Shown piece after piece: positions 62,000 through 64,000 of a stretch of 64,000 bases of DNA; within the stretch, counting starts at the first letter, position 1, and each line of letters opens with the position of its first letter. The stretch spans positions 1 to 64,000 of the forward strand of contig UQYV01000009.1 in the NCBI GenBank assembly GCA_900545245.1. The letters are read 5' to 3'. The position numbers were made by a program, and so were the translations under genes. Under the pieces are notes generated by a model, which made no database searches, was not told the DNA's origin, and worked only from the letters and a program-made list of their open reading frames with translations. Source of the DNA: an uncultured Bacteroidales bacterium. Lineage in GTDB: Bacteria; Bacteroidota; Bacteroidia; Bacteroidales; UBA932.

Positions 62000-64000
62000 T
62001 TACTCGCAAGCCGATGTGATATAATCATACAAATTAGGCTCCACAGGTGTCAAAAGCCGATATCCGATTTCGACAGCCGAGGCATCAGTGTTCGGCATCG
62101 TAAATGTCTTCAGGACAGCATTTTCCGGATGAATCACTCTTCCGAGGTAGTAAAACTCTTTGGATTCCTTGTCGTCTTTATTCTTTCTCACGAACAGTTC
62201 CATTGTCACATCCCTTTCTTCGGAATGTATTGCCGTGTCGACATCCTTTGAAGAAATTGTCCTATTGCTTTTGGAAATTGCAATCAAATTCGAGCGATCC
62301 ACAAAGCGGTCTTCATATTTTGTGGTGTCGCTTATATCTTCGCTTTTGCTGTAATTTATGAATATCGGATACGTCTTAGTTGTCTCATCATATTTGTAAC
62401 CTCCGATATTGAGCGAAACTTCATTCTTTTCCCAACACAAGAGGCGACACACATCCTCATAGGTATATTTATTTCCGACAGAAAACGCACTTCCATATTC
62501 ACGTTTACTGTAAAACTGCTGGTGCCGAGACAATCCGAAATCTACAATATCTTGCAGTTCATCTCGAAAAACCGGATTCGCAATAGCTGCTTTGAACGTT
62601 TCGGACGCTTGATATGTTCCGGATTTGTTACATTCAATGAGTGCGAGACCTGTGTAATTCTTTTTTGCAGCTCCAATCGCATAGAAAGAAGCGTTCATAG
62701 TGTTTATGACATTGGTTTCTATAATTCCCCCGCATAGAATATTATACTTTTTGAGCATCTTATCTCTCCATTGCGGGATTATATCACAATCATTTGTGTC
62801 AGAAAGAATTATAGAAATCATTTCCAACTCGTGAGGGCGTTTGCCTGATGCGAATTTCTCGGAAATGAAATTTAATAGCTGTTTCTCTTTTTCAGAAAAG
62901 GTCTCATCAAGATTGTCGTAAGAAACGAGGAAATTATGATAAGATTTTTTGCATGCAATGATTCTCAGCGGATCCAGTTCGCCATATTTATCAAAATCTG
63001 TCAATTTCGGTCGCCGCCCGAGTTTCATTTTCACATTCTGATACTCTTCCCTAAGTGACTTCAAATTATTCATTTGGGCTTTGTCAATTGACTGGAAGAT
63101 TCGTTTTTTGGCAATCTCGTCAAAATAGATGGACGAAACTCCTTTTATGACAGCATCACCATACATCAAATGGCGACGGATGTTGTCTTTATTTCCTGTC
63201 CTATCTCCGGAAAGCGCAACCGGAATAAGATAATTGCTTTCATAGTTACCGATAAAATCGAGAATGACGACAAATTCTTTGCCCTCAGCTTTTCGCAGCC
63301 CGCGGCCCAACTGCTGAACAAAAATGATTGCAGACTCTGTCGGGCGAAGCATAATGACTTGATTAATCTCCGGAATATCAACACCTTCATTGAAAATATC
63401 GACAGTGAGGATGTAGTCTAAACGATTAGGGTCATTTTCTTCTGCAATGAGCCTTGAAACCGCAGTTTCTCGTGCCTGCTGCGAATCGTCTCCGGAGAGA
63501 AAAAGCGTTTTGAGGCCTCTTTGATTAAACTTTTCCGACAGAGCTGCCCCTTCTCTTTTGTTACTACAAAAAATCAATCCTTTCACTCTGCTGCCGCTAT
63601 ATCCGTAATAATTTGCGGTTGAAATGATCTTCTCCACCCGCTCATCGGAGGTTAACAGACGAAATTTTTCCCAATCTTCAGTCACACCGTCAATCGAAAG
63701 GTCGGTGATGCCGAAATAGTGGAACGGGCAAAGCAATTCATTTTCGAGTGCTGTCTGGAGGCGTATTTCGCAAGCAATGTTGTGGTCGAACTGTTCGTAG
63801 ATGTCAAAACCGTCGCCTCGCTCTGGAGATGCCGACATTCCGAGGAGAAACTCCGGCTTGAAATAGGAAATTATACGCTGATAACCGCTGGAACCTGTCC
63901 TATGGCATTCGTCAAGGATAATCATTGAGAAGTGGGTAGGAGTGAACAATTCCTCTCTCAAGTCGTCCTTTGACATCATCTGCATCGTCGAGAATACGAG
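62000..64000 (-). CDS. Superfamily II DEAD/DEAH-type helicase with DUF3427 C-terminus (5' end outside window)
   Basis: At least 666 residues, continuing past the right edge: the codons from 64000 to 63986 read LVFST, which fits the usual helicase segment before motif II, so the Met at 63985 is not the start. Motif II is ILDECHR, motif III MSASPER, and motif VI QQLGRGLR; the second RecA domain includes LIFCSNKREG. From about residue 290 of the visible part comes a long C-terminal region, with LGRRPKLTDFDKYGELDP and GNKYTYEDVCRLL, as in DUF3427 proteins. Many relatives also carry an N-terminal PLD-type nuclease, which would lie outside the window. A role in defence or DNA repair is possible. 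Confidence 0.88.
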   Translation of the reverse strand, partial: LVFSTMQMMSKDDLREELFTPTHFSMIILDECHRTGSSGYQRIISYFKPEFLLGMSASPERGDGFDIYEQFDHNIACEIRLQTALENELLCPFHYFGITDLSIDGVTEDWEKFRLLTSDERVEKIISTANYYGYSGSRVKGLIFCSNKREGAALSEKFNQRGLKTLFLSGDDSQQARETAVSRLIAEENDPNRLDYILTVDIFNEGVDIPEINQVIMLRPTESAIIFVQQLGRGLRKAEGKEFVVILDFIGNYESNYLIPVALSGDRTGNKDNIRRHLMYGDAVIKGVSSIYFDEIAKKRIFQSIDKAQMNNLKSLREEYQNVKMKLGRRPKLTDFDKYGELDPLRIIACKKSYHNFLVSYDNLDETFSEKEKQLLNFISEKFASGKRPHELEMISIILSDTNDCDIIPQWRDKMLKKYNILCGGIIETNVINTMNASFYAIGAAKKNYTGLALIECNKSGTYQASETFKAAIANPVFRDELQDIVDFGLSRHQQFYSKREYGSAFSVGNKYTYEDVCRLLCWEKNEVSLNIGGYKYDETTKTYPIFINYSKSEDISDTTKYEDRFVDRSNLIAISKSNRTISSKDVDTAIHSEERDVTMELFVRKNKDDKESKEFYYLGRVIHPENAVLKTFTMPNTDASAVEIGYRLLTPVEPNLYDYITSACE

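Overview
The window reads as chromosome of a gut-type member of Bacteroidales (Bacteroidota). It has two SusC/SusD polysaccharide utilisation loci (PULs), a Mfa/Fim-type fimbrial locus, many lipoproteins with a Cys lipobox, and several promoters that fit the Bacteroidota pattern TTTG, about 20 bases, TAnnTTTG. A Rikenellaceae-like or uncultured RC9-type genome is possible, but the genus cannot be fixed from this sequence. No rRNA, tRNA, CRISPR array, integrase or transposase was seen.

Layout. 1-2.8 kb: a small tyrosine phosphatase, an unrecognised exported protein and an AAA/DUF4143 ATPase gene broken by one in-frame TAG. 2.9-22.6 kb: a glycosaminoglycan PUL. The minus-strand arm is PL8 lyase, SusC, SusD and a DUF5017 lipoprotein, closed by a strong terminator. 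The plus-strand arm is GH88 unsaturated uronyl hydrolase, a second PL8 lyase, a sulfatase, and two DUF4988 lipoproteins with beta-helix-like C-termini. The arms share a divergent promoter region with a dyad and a 15-bp tandem repeat. Together they suggest uptake and breakdown of chondroitin/dermatan/hyaluronan-type chains: lyases make unsaturated oligosaccharides, GH88 removes the unsaturated uronate, and the sulfatase desulfates. 22.6-32.3 kb: a fimbrial operon with DUF3575 proteins, a FimB/Mfa2-like or DUF5119-like lipoprotein, three fimbrillins, a 755-aa protein with an OmpA-like stretch and a likely outer-membrane barrel.

32.4-36.1 kb: an exported endonuclease/exonuclease/phosphatase-family protein, then a zinc polyol-type dehydrogenase and a sodium/solute symporter. 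36.2-51.9 kb: a second PUL. It opens with a 949-aa protein joining a LacI regulator to an FAD-dependent oxidoreductase, then GH3, a surface-type lipoprotein, SusC, SusD, a 50-aa peptide, a calcineurin-like phosphoesterase and a fimbrillin-like/beta-helix lipoprotein, and ends at a hairpin terminator. The fused regulator probably senses the sugar released by this locus.

52-64 kb: a second AAA/DUF4143 ATPase (intact), carbon starvation protein CstA, a 5'-nucleotidase-family lipoprotein, a phosphodiester glycosidase-family protein, an HGSNAT/DUF5009-like membrane acyltransferase, a small exported protein, a DNPH1/RCL-like nucleotide N-hydrolase, a third ATPase (archaeal-type), a Nudix hydrolase and a DUF3427-type helicase that runs off the right edge.

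The most unusual points are the LacI-oxidoreductase fusion and the fact that each of the three stand-alone ATPase genes carries its own distinctive repeat array or inverted repeat on its promoter.
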